DNA of 64,000 nt from Geobacter sp. (GCA_016177775.1 JACOUQ010000003.1:161872-225871), one strand, 5' to 3'. Shown: positions 19,624-28,755, numbered from the stretch's first letter. Notes: generated by a model not told the origin, from the letters alone. Numbers and translations: made by a program.

Positions 19624-20427
19624 TCAAATCCCTCCCTGACCAGGGTTAAGGCGACTGAGATTGATTTCGACAACATCACCAGACATCCGGAGGTCAATAA
19701 GGCCAAGCCGTTTGGCTTCAACAGCCATATCTCGTGCCTGTGGCGGTGCACAGTCCAGCAGCCGCATCCAGCCTGAAGCAAACAGATCAGCGCTGCGGAA
19801 CCCGACCTGGTACCCAAGGTAGAGGGCAAATGCCGTAGTAGCCGGTGTCGGATTCACCAAGCGTCTCTTCTTGAAAGTGCGTCCCTCCAAGTGACCGGCC
19901 TGACTCCACGAGCTGGCAATGTTTCGCACCACTTTATCGAGAATTTCATCGTTCAGGCGGTCACCGACAACATCCCGCAGTGCGGCTTTCACCGGATCAC
20001 GCAGAAACTCGGCGCCGTCGTTGAGGCTTAATATCGGAGATACGGTTGAAGCCAGAAGTGGATCGCGGGCTACAGCGCACAGAAGAGCAAGCTGCCTGCG
20101 TCCCGCATCATCCAGATCCCAGAGCCGGCGGAACACCCGGAAAAGAGGAATGGATGGGTCAAGCCCGTACAATTCCCCTAGCCGCTGATTAGTTAGTCTC
20201 CTGGTGGATGAAGTCGGTTTTGATAAGCAATTGTCATCGACAATAGCTGACGCATAGTCCTGCCTTCGTGACTCGCCCCCTACGGAAGCCAGCACAGTAC
20301 TCAGCTCGTCAAACATCATGGTGCGACTGGTATGGGTCCCTTTTGCACCAAACCGGAAGCCGGCACGCTCGGCATCATCAACCGTGACCGTTGTTGGAAA
20401 TAATTCGATAGTGCCCACTGGTTTCAT
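19624..20427 (-). CDS. brxA: BREX protein BrxA (DUF1819)
   Basis: 267 residues. First gene of the BREX operon, with GAGGTG about 5 bases before its ATG. The protein is helical, basic and soluble; BrxA proteins bind DNA and belong to the DUF1819 family. Its stop lies one base from the brxB start. The promoter and palindrome described at 20440-20490 lie directly upstream. The identification rests on size, composition and first position ahead of a DUF1788 gene and a BrxC gene. Confidence 0.88.
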   Translation of the reverse strand: MKPVGTIELFPTTVTVDDAERAGFRFGAKGTHTSRTMMFDELSTVLASVGGESRRQDYASAIVDDNCLSKPTSSTRRLTNQRLGELYGLDPSIPLFRVFRRLWDLDDAGRRQLALLCAVARDPLLASTVSPILSLNDGAEFLRDPVKAALRDVVGDRLNDEILDKVVRNIASSWSQAGHLEGRTFKKRRLVNPTPATTAFALYLGYQVGFRSADLFASGWMRLLDCAPPQARDMAVEAKRLGLIDLRMSGDVVEINLSRLNPGQGGI

Positions 20428-20439
20428 CTTTTCACCTCG

Positions 20440-20490
20440 CCGGCAAACTTGCCGGCAAACTATATATCACAAAAATGTTAGCGTTGTCAA
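20440..20490 (-). promoter_or_regulatory. BREX operon promoter with overlapping palindrome
   Basis: Read on the minus strand, TTGACA (20485-20490) is followed after 18 bases by TATATA (20461-20466), a close match to a sigma70 promoter. Immediately downstream, 20440-20457 is a perfect inverted repeat, GCCGGCAA-AC-TTGCCGGC, and the unit GCCGGCAAAC is also repeated directly at 20451-20460. It sits at the expected transcription start, where a repressor would block initiation. No BrxR-type WYL regulator gene is in the window. Confidence 0.7.
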
Positions 20491-20836
20491 ACCTCAAATT
20501 GAATTCCATCTTGGCAGCAAATGAAATTTACGAAGCCAAATTTAAAAATCCGCCTACCGATACATCATGCGGGCTCGTACCTGAAAGACTCACATCATTC
20601 TCGACAGTAAGTGGGTGAACAATAGTTTAATATCTAGAAATGAGGAGGAGGGAGATATGTCAGGAATTAAAGAATGTAAGAATGAGTACAGGAGCCGCCC
20701 ATCGCCGAGCGGCTGATTTCATTTCAGACAGGAAATGCATTAGTTTGGTGACATCGAGATTTCCATCTTTTAGTGCTAATGCCACATAATTCAAGAAGAA
20801 CCACTCAACAAATTGGGAGGGATCGAGATATCCCCT
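20491..20836. other. Intergenic region upstream of BREX
   Basis: About 345 bases between the BREX promoter and the next gene. Apart from the tiny frame at 20657-20716 and a possible stem of six base pairs inside it (AGCCGC with GCGGCT, about 20691-20714), nothing convincing is seen. The base composition is AT-rich compared with both flanks. Confidence 0.5.
20657..20716 (+). CDS. Possible 19-residue peptide with a strong ribosome-binding site
   Basis: An ATG at 20657 is preceded by GAGGAGGAGGGAG, one of the strongest ribosome-binding sites in the region, and opens a frame of only 19 codons ending at TGA 20714-20716. The end of the frame contains a short stem (AGCCGC...GCGGCT). It could be a leader peptide, the decayed start of a lost gene, or chance. 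No downstream gene on the plus strand is close enough to be attenuated by it. Confidence 0.2.
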   Translation: MSGIKECKNEYRSRPSPSG

Positions 20837-21100
20837 TCACGCCCTCACTCTGTCAGAAGCGCCGCTATTCGCCAGTTCAGCAGCATTGGCAAAGCCGTCG
20901 ATGAAGGCCTTTACCTCCCGCGGCGATCCCCGATAAAGGTCAAGACAACGCGCCTGTCCTTCCTTGGGCCTTCGTACAAGGCGAAACATAGAGTATTCAT
21001 TACCACGGCGTTCAACTTTCAGCCCGGAATCCCAATGCTTGAGTTGCTCGTTATTGATCCTACGGCACATATCGACCAGCGCCCGTTCGGTGACCTTCAT
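20837..21100 (-). CDS. Hypothetical protein, 87 residues
   Basis: A small basic protein with no motif I recognise. The start overlaps the stop of the HD-GYP gene by 4 bp (ATGA), which argues that it is a real, co-translated gene. It has repeated Arg/Lys clusters and no membrane segment or signal peptide. Its function is unknown. Confidence 0.6.
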   Translation of the reverse strand: MKVTERALVDMCRRINNEQLKHWDSGLKVERRGNEYSMFRLVRRPKEGQARCLDLYRGSPREVKAFIDGFANAAELANSGASDRVRA

Positions 21101-21750
21101 GGACGCCCCCCGCCCGTCCCGGAGAATTGTTCCTTGCCAGTCGATGTCCAGCGTTCCATGGCTATGGCTCCCATGATGGTGGTAATAATGGCTTCCGATT
21201 TCTCTCCCTCGAAATAAAGCTCCGCTACCGCTCTCACCTCCTGGTAAATGAGATCCTGATTCGAGACACGCCTGCGATACGGGCGGTCCTCGAGGAAAGC
21301 TGCGATCTTGTCTGCAGCGGCAATGAGGCGTACCCGGTTATCCAGCACTTCAGACGCCAGGCCCTTCGGATATCCGGAACCGTCAGGAAGCTTATGATGA
21401 TGAAGAATCACATCTCCGAAAGGTTCGAATATCGTCCCACGAACATAGTCATGACCCCAGGCCGGGTGTCTCTCCATTACCTCCCATTCCCTTTCATCCA
21501 GCGACCCTCGCTTGTCGAGGATACTGTCCTGGACGAAGAGCTTGCCGACATCATGGAGCATCCCCGCCAAGTAAGCCTGAGAAGCGGAGAAACCGAAATC
21601 ATCGTTTGTGCCAACCACGATGTCCCATGCTATCTCGGCGGTCAGTACTGAATGCCGGTAGAGATGGAGGTTGCGGGCATAAAGGCACTTCTGAACCAGG
21701 ATCAAAGAATTGTTTTCCAAGGCAATATTCAGGGCCTTTTTGTCGATCAT
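21097..21750 (-). CDS. HD-GYP domain phosphohydrolase
   Basis: 217 residues. Start chosen at 21750, where CTGGAG lies 5 bases upstream; a longer frame from 21846 would overlap the upstream membrane gene. The HD motif is MLHDVGK (64-70), with H33 upstream, and HHHK...DGSGYP at 117-128 gives the GYP signature. HD-GYP proteins hydrolyse cyclic di-GMP or related cyclic dinucleotides. No receiver, PAS or membrane domain is attached, so its input is unknown. It lies 11 bp behind the YdjM-like gene and overlaps the 87-residue gene. Confidence 0.85.
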   Translation of the reverse strand: MIDKKALNIALENNSLILVQKCLYARNLHLYRHSVLTAEIAWDIVVGTNDDFGFSASQAYLAGMLHDVGKLFVQDSILDKRGSLDEREWEVMERHPAWGHDYVRGTIFEPFGDVILHHHKLPDGSGYPKGLASEVLDNRVRLIAAADKIAAFLEDRPYRRRVSNQDLIYQEVRAVAELYFEGEKSEAIITTIMGAIAMERWTSTGKEQFSGTGGGRP

Positions 21751-21761
21751 ATGCACTCCAG

Positions 21762-22247
21762 TTACCTCCAGAATAAAGCTGTCAAAGACTTCACCTTCAC
21801 AAACTCCTCCATGGCATGACCGGTAGTGAAAAACCCTCGATCCCATGCGATCAGGAGGAAAAACCCGGCAACAAACATGACCAGAACGGCTTCCCCCAAT
21901 GATCCGGTGACATACAGTCCGGCTCCCCTCCGGGCACAGTGCGGCGAACGGAATGGAATTCCCGTAACGCTCAGATAGTCCTCACCCAGATGGAGAAGCG
22001 CTCCGATGCAGATAAAGGAAAAGAGATACATCCAGACGTTCGGGGAAAGCCGGCATGCTCCGTAGGACACGAGGTCAAGAACGATCCACGGCGGTGGCCA
22101 GTGCGTGACGGTACGATGCCGGACGATCCCCATTTCCAGCAAATCCGGGATGATCGAGCCGACCATAGCCATGCAAGTTGGAAAGTAACCGCCAGTCACC
22201 GCGTAGACGGCGGCACCTGATGTCAATTTATGGAACTGCCACTGCAT
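21762..22247 (-). CDS. YdjM-like inner-membrane metal-dependent hydrolase
   Basis: 161 residues with several hydrophobic helices. Conserved polar residues fit the YdjM/DUF457 family: H6, the PD pair in GSIIPDLLE, the RHRTVTH cluster, and a later LHLGEDYLS. These proteins are predicted membrane phospholipase-like hydrolases. It is the first gene of a three-gene minus-strand unit with the HD-GYP protein and the 87-residue protein. The N-terminus carries GGAG 10 bases upstream of the ATG. Confidence 0.7.
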   Translation of the reverse strand: MQWQFHKLTSGAAVYAVTGGYFPTCMAMVGSIIPDLLEMGIVRHRTVTHWPPPWIVLDLVSYGACRLSPNVWMYLFSFICIGALLHLGEDYLSVTGIPFRSPHCARRGAGLYVTGSLGEAVLVMFVAGFFLLIAWDRGFFTTGHAMEEFVKVKSLTALFWR

Positions 22248-22416
22248 CTATGACCATGCTCCAGATTTCTCACTTGTAGCCCTCAACCCTCGAATATTTT
22301 TTCGTTGAATTGGAAAGAATTTCTGCACCAAACTGCCCCACTCTGTCCTACCAAGACAGAGTGACCGAACTATATGAAATAATTGCATTTAAACTCATTT
22401 TTCAGTGCTTTTTTTG

Positions 22417-22446
22417 TTGACAAAAAACTGTGGCTGCGCAAAATAT
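22417..22446 (+). promoter_or_regulatory. Putative sigma70 promoter for the small membrane protein
   Basis: TTGACA at 22417-22422 is followed after 18 bases by AAATAT (22441-22446), with TATAGAT just beyond. It points rightward into the gene at 22498. The -35 box is a perfect match; the -10 box is only fair. Confidence 0.5.
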
Positions 22447-22497
22447 AGATAAAGTTTTACAGAGACCAGATGGTCATAGAAAGGAGGGGGTCGGAAC

Positions 22498-22815
22498 ATG
22501 ACCAGAAAAATTTACGCTTTCATTGTTTCGGCTCTGTTTACCGCTCTGCCCTGCTTTCTTGTCGGAAGCCTGGTCGGATCTTTCTTTCCAATGATCTTCT
22601 GGGGTTGTGTCGGCTACATATTCGCCTTCACCCTCTTTTTTATGATCTTCGATAGGGTACCGGTGCGCCTGTATAAAGGTTCTCTCAAAGGCATGAGGAT
22701 TCTCCCACTTCTAATTTATGGATTCACAAGCACCGACCATTGGCCTAACGTTACTACCTGGAACCTTTTAGGCCCCGCTTGGCTGTACCGGAGGTACTAT
22801 CGTTTCAAACGTTAA
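22498..22815 (+). CDS. Small membrane protein, unknown function
   Basis: 105 residues, with two hydrophobic helices in the first half (about 8-30 and 33-52), then a basic, aromatic-rich tail ending in RRYYRFKR. Start set at 22498, with AAAGGAGGGGG 7 bases upstream. It is the only plus-strand gene between the BREX island and the conjugation operon and converges with the operon's end. No family is recognised. Confidence 0.65.
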   Translation: MTRKIYAFIVSALFTALPCFLVGSLVGSFFPMIFWGCVGYIFAFTLFFMIFDRVPVRLYKGSLKGMRILPLLIYGFTSTDHWPNVTTWNLLGPAWLYRRYYRFKR

Positions 22816-22839
22816 TCTCACTCCTTGCCAAAGGGGCTC

Positions 22840-23250
22840 TTAAAGGGTTATCTCGGCATCGTCATAATAATCATTCAAACCTTTAGCCATCACGTCCCAC
22901 ACATTGATAACGGGATCGCTTCCAGATAAACTTCGTCGAAGTTCCGCTGTCATAATTGTTAACAACCGTTCTTTTTCATCATCTATTTGTATATTTCTTA
23001 CTATTGCCCTTCCTTTATTGCGATCTACAGCTACATCTGCCATAAGTTCAATATAACTTATATCAATTAAAGACATAGTTTTTGCCTCATTGCCAATTTG
23101 ATAGAGGCAATAAATGCCGTACTGATTAATAGCAGGGTTATTCATACTGTCTAACCGATATTTTGAATTCGGAGAAACTTGAATTATTGAATGAATATTC
23201 ATTGTGTTTAATAATAAGCCGTCATCCGTAGAGTTGAAAAACTTAGTCAT
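22840..23250 (-). CDS. Hypothetical protein, 136 residues, AT-rich
   Basis: Soluble protein with no recognised motif; AAGGAG precedes its start. The gene is noticeably more AT-rich than the tra genes behind which it lies (23 bp after the previous gene), suggesting it was acquired separately. It is the last gene of the leftward operon. Its role is unknown. Confidence 0.6.
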   Translation of the reverse strand: MTKFFNSTDDGLLLNTMNIHSIIQVSPNSKYRLDSMNNPAINQYGIYCLYQIGNEAKTMSLIDISYIELMADVAVDRNKGRAIVRNIQIDDEKERLLTIMTAELRRSLSGSDPVINVWDVMAKGLNDYYDDAEITL

Positions 23251-23272
23251 GTGTCACTCCTTATTGAATATT

Positions 23273-23593
23273 TTAAGACCTTTCTGAACTAGCCTGGTAT
23301 TCCCAAGCGCCTTTTACTTTCAAGATTTCATCACGATTCAGGACTATGTTCCCACGATAAGGAGCGACAAGCGCATATGGATCAGATTCATAGAAGTAGA
23401 TATTCGTTCCCTCCGCCTGCTCAAGATGTTCGAGAACGGAAACGGGCAGACAAATGGGAATACTTCGGACGATAAGCTCAGCTCCATAATCAGTGACGAC
23501 TATGCTGACGTCTTTCAGCTCAGCTTCCGGAATTTCTAAAGCCGCATCGACAAGTACGATAATCCCATCAGATACAAAAAGAATATTTTTCAC
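23273..23593 (-). CDS. Hypothetical protein, 106 residues
   Basis: The start is GTG at 23591-23593, with AAGGAGG upstream overlapping the traG end. Beta-rich, acidic, no signal peptide or membrane helix. It follows traG after 5 bp, so it is co-transcribed with the conjugation operon. An entry-exclusion or regulatory role is possible because genes after traG often do this in F, but nothing in the protein shows it. Confidence 0.65.
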   Translation of the reverse strand: MKNILFVSDGIIVLVDAALEIPEAELKDVSIVVTDYGAELIVRSIPICLPVSVLEHLEQAEGTNIYFYESDPYALVAPYRGNIVLNRDEILKVKGAWEYQASSERS

Positions 23594-23598
23594 CCAGT

Positions 23599-26500
23599 CT
23601 ACCTCCTTGGTCCTTTGAAGGGCTGTGGGCCTCCCCCCTTCGGTAAAGCGGATGTTTTGCTCTGGTTCTGAAGAATTTTTGCCGTCCTCTGAACGCTCTG
23701 ATTGATGCGAGTTTCTGCTGCCCTTTCAGCATGCTCCGCTGTTCTTGCGGTGGCCGCTTCCATGCTTTTCCTGTTTTCAACAGCTGCTCGTGCGGGAGAT
23801 GCAACGCTTGTCACATCGCTGAAAAGGCTGGCCGTTTCGCCCAGCGCGTTTCTGCCGATAGCTATTGTGGTCGCTGCTGTTCCTGCATCGGCAGAACGTC
23901 CTTCTTTAAAATCCTTGGAAGCAAAGCTGGCTGCATGATCACCAACGGCAGTGACTGAAACGCCCGATACCTGCCTCGATGTATAATCTGCCTTGACTCC
24001 CCCGTCTGCATGAATACTGGCCACCAATCCGCCACTGCCACGAGTGCTTACGACTGCAAGACCTTGACTCGATGATTGAACAAATTCCTGCTCCGTAATA
24101 TCCGTCGTCTTGCCTGCTACGAGATTCCCTTTCCCGTCCAGCTTGCCTTCGACCTTCGAAAAGTGAAGGTTCCCGTCTCGGTCTTTGCTGTACATCAATA
24201 CTGAACCGTCAACTCCGTTCGAGAAGGAGCCACCGACGAGCTCCATCTTCCCGGTCTTGTCGTTGCGGCCGTAATACCAGTCACCGTTAACCTTCATCTC
24301 CTTCCCGCCCACCGAGACATTGTAAGCACCGGACTTCCGCGAAAGATTGAAGTCCTGGTGTTCGTACCCAGTCTTGATAAAACTGCCAACGGTCTCCCTC
24401 AGCCCCTTATCAACGGTTCTTACATCCCTGCTTACGCTTTCCGAATCTCTGCCGGTGCGAAATGTTGCCATATCCTTTCTGCTGACATCGCCGCCACGGT
24501 TGATCGAAAACGATTCGACATTTCCGTTCCTGTCCTTGGCAAACTCATAAGAGAAGCCCTTGCCGCTCTTCATCATCCTGTCGACTTCCGCGACAGCATT
24601 CTTGCCGAAGCCGCCAGCCTTCAGTTCCTGCTTCAAGGTTTCAGCCCTGGCCTTGTCTCCGGAAGCCACAACCCCTTGCTCGGTGGAGTTCACAACGTTC
24701 CCGTCCATCCCAACGTTCATCGTTTGCCTGCCGTCCGGCGTCGTGAAAGTGATGTTCTGCCCCTCCATCGCCTTCTGCATCTGCGCGAATCCCTTGTCGG
24801 TCAGCTTTCCGCCCTGATACATCTCCGGATCGTTTTTCAGTTGAGGGGCGATCTTGCCGACCATCTGATCGGCCGCTCCTCTGACCAGGTCGTATCGGGC
24901 TCCCCTTCCCGACACGTCATGGGAAGCCATGGTCTGGTAGTGGTCGTACCCTCCGGACATATAGATCCCCTGAACTTTCCCGGCGCTTTCCGCAGCGATA
25001 ACCTTCCCCATTTCGGCGCCGGCGTTGATCGGTCCACCCAGCTTGCCGGACATCTCGCTGGATTCGGAAAACTGCTTCGCATTCTGGAATTGCGCCTTCA
25101 TCTGCAGCGCCTGGCCTGAGCTGAGCCCGTACTTCGACGCCACTTGGTTGACCGCTGCGGCATTCGTATAATCACCAAGAGACTGCATCTCTGAGCGAAA
25201 CGAGTTGAACTGTCGCCAGTTCCCCTGGAATCCGAGCGCCTGAGCACCCTCGTAGGCTTTCACTTCGCCGTCAATCTGGCCAACGTTCTTGTCGAGGTTC
25301 TTCTCCAGGAAGTCCTTGTAATTGTCGGCATTCCCGAAAACCCGACCCAGCGCGGCGTCATTCGCCACTTTCATCTGTGCATGTTTATTCAAATCCCCGC
25401 CATAGTTCTTGTCGATAACGTCGCGGAGTGCCCCGGACTGCGCCATCCCTGCTTTTCCGTCAAAAATGCTGAGGCCATACGAACCGGCCAGACCAGCCTC
25501 CCGCATCGCGGCACCCTTTCCGCCAAAGCCAATCGACTTGCCGACGCTCCCATCGGCCATCATTCGAGATGCCCCGTCCATACCGAAACCGCCAATAAGG
25601 TCATTGGAGGCCATCGTCTTGGATGTCATGTCGAGGTAGGACTGATTCCCCCTGGCCCAGAAGCTGTGCTCGTTCCCCCATGCCTGGGTAGGCATTGCCG
25701 AGGAATTGCGCTGGATGGACGATGCCCTGCCGACAGGGTCCTCCACTTCATGCGCTGCCCGACTGCCGGCCGACTGGATCTGTCCCGAAAGGGAGCCAGC
25801 CATCATCGCCATGGCATGACCGCCGAACTTGACAAGCATCCCGGTCAGGACCGTCGCCAGCATCATCCCGCTCATCCGCAGCGTCCCGAACATGCCCAGT
25901 ATTTTCGTAGTCTGGTCAGGGAAAAAGTAGAAGGCGTCCATCCCCAGGTTGTTCTGGCGCACGAGCTCGTAGGTGCTGTTGGCATAGTCGATGGCGAACT
26001 GGTGGATGATCGCGTCGACAACGCCCCATGCCGTCAACCAGACGAAGAACCCGAAGATGGCCCCGACCGCTTTGCCGATGATGGGAGTCGGGATGAAGAG
26101 GGCCAGGAACGGGATCAGACCGACCGCCACCGCCGTAAGGACTGCCCTCAGGACCGGCAGCCATTCGTTGGCGGCTTTCATCGAGCCCGAGGCGTTCAGC
26201 AGGAACTGATAGTTCGTGGCGCCCGTTGAGTTGCCACTGCGGAAGATTTCGTCCAGGCGCTGCGAGATATACGCCTGCTTCACGAAATCTTCAATGGAAG
26301 CTGCACCAAGACCTGCGCCGGCATTGATGTTATTCAATACCGTCTTGCATTGAGTGAGCGATGCCGCATCCGTAGGGTCATAACCGAGAGCAGAGCAGAC
26401 TGCCGAAATGTTGTTCTTCAGGTTGTCCGGCGTGAGCTGGGCGCTGATATTCGTCCAGGCGTTGGTACAGGTCATGGACTGCCCGTTCGGCGTGGTCGAG

Positions 26501-27204
26501 TCGTAGTAGACGGTATAGATTGAAGGATTTTGCGCTTGGGCGAGGAGGGGTGTGAAGTCGGTGGAGGTCCTCCGTAGGGAATCGACGGTCAGCGTCGTCC
26601 CCGGGCGCATGATCTCATAGCCGACACAGTCCTTGATGTAATTACGCATGGAGGTATCGATGTTGCTGTTGACCGCGGACAGGGGGAGGCTCGTGATCTG
26701 GTAGAGCCCCAGAAAACCTTTCCCACCAGCCTGGCTCTGATAGCTCATGGGATCACCCGAGGTGGTAACGATATCCACCAGCCCCCGTTCCACGGCATTC
26801 AGAACGCCGGCAACGGCCACCACACCGGCGGGGATGCCCCCTATGGCCTGATTCTTGTTATAGACGGGATCGTAGATATGGAGGGTCCCCTTGGGAACCA
26901 CCAGGGACAGATAGACGCCGATCCCCACTAGGGCGGGAATAATCCATGACATGGGGGAACCGTTCCCTCCCCCGAGGATTCTGGCGGCGATGGTGACACA
27001 TCCGAAGAAGATCCCAGCGGCGATCGAGAAGGCATAGAAGGACATGTACCCGTTGTCCCCGAATACCAGCGCCAGCTTGTTGAAGGCGTTGACGACGGCA
27101 TCGAACCCGCCGTACACGTAGTAGTCGAAGTCGACTGCCAGCGCCGCGGATGGGAGGAGAACGATCAGGAGTAGCGATGCAATAATGATGGATTTCTTTT
27201 TCAT
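23599..27204 (-). CDS. traG: TraG mating-pair stabilisation protein
   Basis: 1201 residues. A signal-like N-terminus is followed by several membrane segments in the first 480 residues (for example about 55-80, 88-105, 350-400 and 435-475). The remaining 700 residues are a polar, Gly/Ser-rich periplasmic region. This matches F TraG, whose N-terminal part helps assemble pili and whose C-terminal part stabilises mating pairs. It is the last recognised tra gene of the operon. A proline/glycine-rich basic tail ends the protein. Confidence 0.85.
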   Translation of the reverse strand: MKKKSIIIASLLLIVLLPSAALAVDFDYYVYGGFDAVVNAFNKLALVFGDNGYMSFYAFSIAAGIFFGCVTIAARILGGGNGSPMSWIIPALVGIGVYLSLVVPKGTLHIYDPVYNKNQAIGGIPAGVVAVAGVLNAVERGLVDIVTTSGDPMSYQSQAGGKGFLGLYQITSLPLSAVNSNIDTSMRNYIKDCVGYEIMRPGTTLTVDSLRRTSTDFTPLLAQAQNPSIYTVYYDSTTPNGQSMTCTNAWTNISAQLTPDNLKNNISAVCSALGYDPTDAASLTQCKTVLNNINAGAGLGAASIEDFVKQAYISQRLDEIFRSGNSTGATNYQFLLNASGSMKAANEWLPVLRAVLTAVAVGLIPFLALFIPTPIIGKAVGAIFGFFVWLTAWGVVDAIIHQFAIDYANSTYELVRQNNLGMDAFYFFPDQTTKILGMFGTLRMSGMMLATVLTGMLVKFGGHAMAMMAGSLSGQIQSAGSRAAHEVEDPVGRASSIQRNSSAMPTQAWGNEHSFWARGNQSYLDMTSKTMASNDLIGGFGMDGASRMMADGSVGKSIGFGGKGAAMREAGLAGSYGLSIFDGKAGMAQSGALRDVIDKNYGGDLNKHAQMKVANDAALGRVFGNADNYKDFLEKNLDKNVGQIDGEVKAYEGAQALGFQGNWRQFNSFRSEMQSLGDYTNAAAVNQVASKYGLSSGQALQMKAQFQNAKQFSESSEMSGKLGGPINAGAEMGKVIAAESAGKVQGIYMSGGYDHYQTMASHDVSGRGARYDLVRGAADQMVGKIAPQLKNDPEMYQGGKLTDKGFAQMQKAMEGQNITFTTPDGRQTMNVGMDGNVVNSTEQGVVASGDKARAETLKQELKAGGFGKNAVAEVDRMMKSGKGFSYEFAKDRNGNVESFSINRGGDVSRKDMATFRTGRDSESVSRDVRTVDKGLRETVGSFIKTGYEHQDFNLSRKSGAYNVSVGGKEMKVNGDWYYGRNDKTGKMELVGGSFSNGVDGSVLMYSKDRDGNLHFSKVEGKLDGKGNLVAGKTTDITEQEFVQSSSQGLAVVSTRGSGGLVASIHADGGVKADYTSRQVSGVSVTAVGDHAASFASKDFKEGRSADAGTAATTIAIGRNALGETASLFSDVTSVASPARAAVENRKSMEAATARTAEHAERAAETRINQSVQRTAKILQNQSKTSALPKGGGPQPFKGPRR

Positions 27205-27216
27205 GGTGATATGGGT

Positions 27217-27963
27217 TCACATTTCATTTGTTTCAACGTTGATGAATCCCGCCGCGATCAGTTTCCTGTTCCGGAAGTGGGCATAAAGCATGGCAACCAG
27301 GGGGATAAGAATGAAGATCGCGGTCGTGACGAGGATGAAGTAGGCCGAGGTCAGAAAGACGGTCTTGAAGCCTTGCACCCAGCTGAAGATACCTGCGACG
27401 CTTCTCTCCGAGAGCCTCGCATGGTACAGTTTGGACATGACCCACACAACGTTGTCGTCGGTAAGAATCTTGAAGTAGATGAAGTGGAAGGCTATGAAAG
27501 CGACAATCGCTTTGAGGATCGCCCCGAACGCCATCCCCCCAAGGAGGTTCGCGATCATCGCCCGGGTGTATTTGCCGATGTAGCAGGTTGCCGTCTTCGC
27601 CATGAAGATCGCATAGCCGAGTGAGAAGCCGAGGGCCAGGAGAAACGCGCTGAACTTGTCGAAGAGGGACGGGTCCGCATCACCGAACATCGGGATGTAC
27701 CGCTCAATCACCCCGATGGCCACCGGAGTCAGGAGCGCTGTAACGAGACCGGAGGCGAAGGCGCTCCGGAAACCAACTTCCATGAACTCCAGACGCTGCT
27801 TCGTCGTCAGAAACCGGGCGTTTATCATGCACCCCCCCAGCTCGTTCGCAAAGTTCTGGTCGATGTACGAAATCGCCTCCAGGAGCCCCCGCGGGTGAAT
27901 CTCGCTCCCCTGGGGTATGGGCATCATATCCGGGGTGCTGTTGCTGCTGCCGCTACGTGACAT
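27217..27963 (-). CDS. Inner-membrane protein of the conjugation operon
   Basis: 248 residues with about four strong hydrophobic helices (roughly 70-92, 103-123, 137-165 and 200-232). GAGGAG lies 7 bases before the ATG. No family name can be assigned from sequence. It lies 12 bp upstream of traG, so it is probably an accessory membrane component of the secretion apparatus. Confidence 0.7.
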   Translation of the reverse strand: MSRSGSSNSTPDMMPIPQGSEIHPRGLLEAISYIDQNFANELGGCMINARFLTTKQRLEFMEVGFRSAFASGLVTALLTPVAIGVIERYIPMFGDADPSLFDKFSAFLLALGFSLGYAIFMAKTATCYIGKYTRAMIANLLGGMAFGAILKAIVAFIAFHFIYFKILTDDNVVWVMSKLYHARLSERSVAGIFSWVQGFKTVFLTSAYFILVTTAIFILIPLVAMLYAHFRNRKLIAAGFINVETNEM

Positions 27964-27976
27964 TTAGTTTCTCCTC

Positions 27977-28225
27977 TCAGATCAGGGACCTGACCAGATT
28001 AAGTACGCCGCCGCCATAGGCCACTACCGCCGCCAGAAAGAGGCATATCGCGGCCACTGTCGGGTTTCTCTGTCGCACCCCGACCCAGAAGGCAAGAACG
28101 ACGAGGGAGATGAAAAAGAGTCTCCCCCAGAAGCCATAAAGGGCCGTGGCAAACAGCTTCTGCCAGACACCGGTGTAGTCAGCAGAGTTCATGTAATGAA
28201 GCGGGTTGAGTTTCTCGATAGGCAT
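27977..28225 (-). CDS. Small membrane protein of the conjugation operon
   Basis: 82 residues with two hydrophobic helices in the last 60 residues. AGGGG precedes the ATG. It is tightly packed between the S26 peptidase gene and the 248-residue membrane gene. No homologue is recognised; the size and topology would suit a small accessory or a pilin-like membrane subunit. Confidence 0.65.
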   Translation of the reverse strand: MPIEKLNPLHYMNSADYTGVWQKLFATALYGFWGRLFFISLVVLAFWVGVRQRNPTVAAICLFLAAVVAYGGGVLNLVRSLI

Positions 28226-28236
28226 GGTGCTTTCCC

Positions 28237-28755
28237 CTAAAAAATCGGATAGAGTCTGGCCCGTACCCGGCTCTTTTCCACGAAGCCGAAGTACCGGGAA
28301 TCGTAACTGTCCCTGTGTTCTCCCATGACGAACATGAAGCCCTTGGGGATATTCCCGTTGAACGCGAAATACTGCATCTTCTCCCCCTTGCGTGAATAAT
28401 CCTTCGCGCTCCCCAGGAATTCCCCGTTGCAGTAAAAGCTCTTCCCTGCATCAACGTACAGGTTATCCCCCTCGTCGCACCGGATAATTTTGAAGAAGTT
28501 GGGAACATCGGGCTTCCCGACCTTACGGGCGAGATCCGCGTCCACGAAAAAGACACAGTCTCCTCGACCGACTCTTTCCGGATTCCTGTTCATCCAGAAA
28601 ATCCGATGATCGAGAGAAGGAGTCAACGTAATGCCGATCTTGCGTGGGATCACGGTACCTGCCAAGGCCGCAATAAGGATCATGAGCCAGAGCCGCCAGT
28701 TATTGATCCTGAGCGACAGGATTGCCTTGGAGAGCACGCCTGAGCAATTCTTCAT
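28237..28755 (-). CDS. S26-family signal peptidase (TraF/TrhF type)
   Basis: 172 residues. An N-terminal membrane anchor (about 22-40) is followed by TPSLDHRIFW, carrying the candidate catalytic serine, then FFKIIRCDEGDN with the candidate catalytic lysine, and the C-terminal GEHRDSYDSRYFG box of S26 enzymes. Proteins of this class in conjugation operons cleave the pilin precursor in the periplasm. The gene overlaps the trbI end by 56 bp. The likely substrate is the TraA pilin encoded at 44.1-44.5 kb. Confidence 0.82.
   Translation of the reverse strand: MKNCSGVLSKAILSLRINNWRLWLMILIAALAGTVIPRKIGITLTPSLDHRIFWMNRNPERVGRGDCVFFVDADLARKVGKPDVPNFFKIIRCDEGDNLYVDAGKSFYCNGEFLGSAKDYSRKGEKMQYFAFNGNIPKGFMFVMGEHRDSYDSRYFGFVEKSRVRARLYPIF

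Noticed and set aside
24358..26229. Long plus-strand frames opposite traG
   Set aside because: They mirror the GC-rich codon pattern of traG and have no ribosome sites or motifs.
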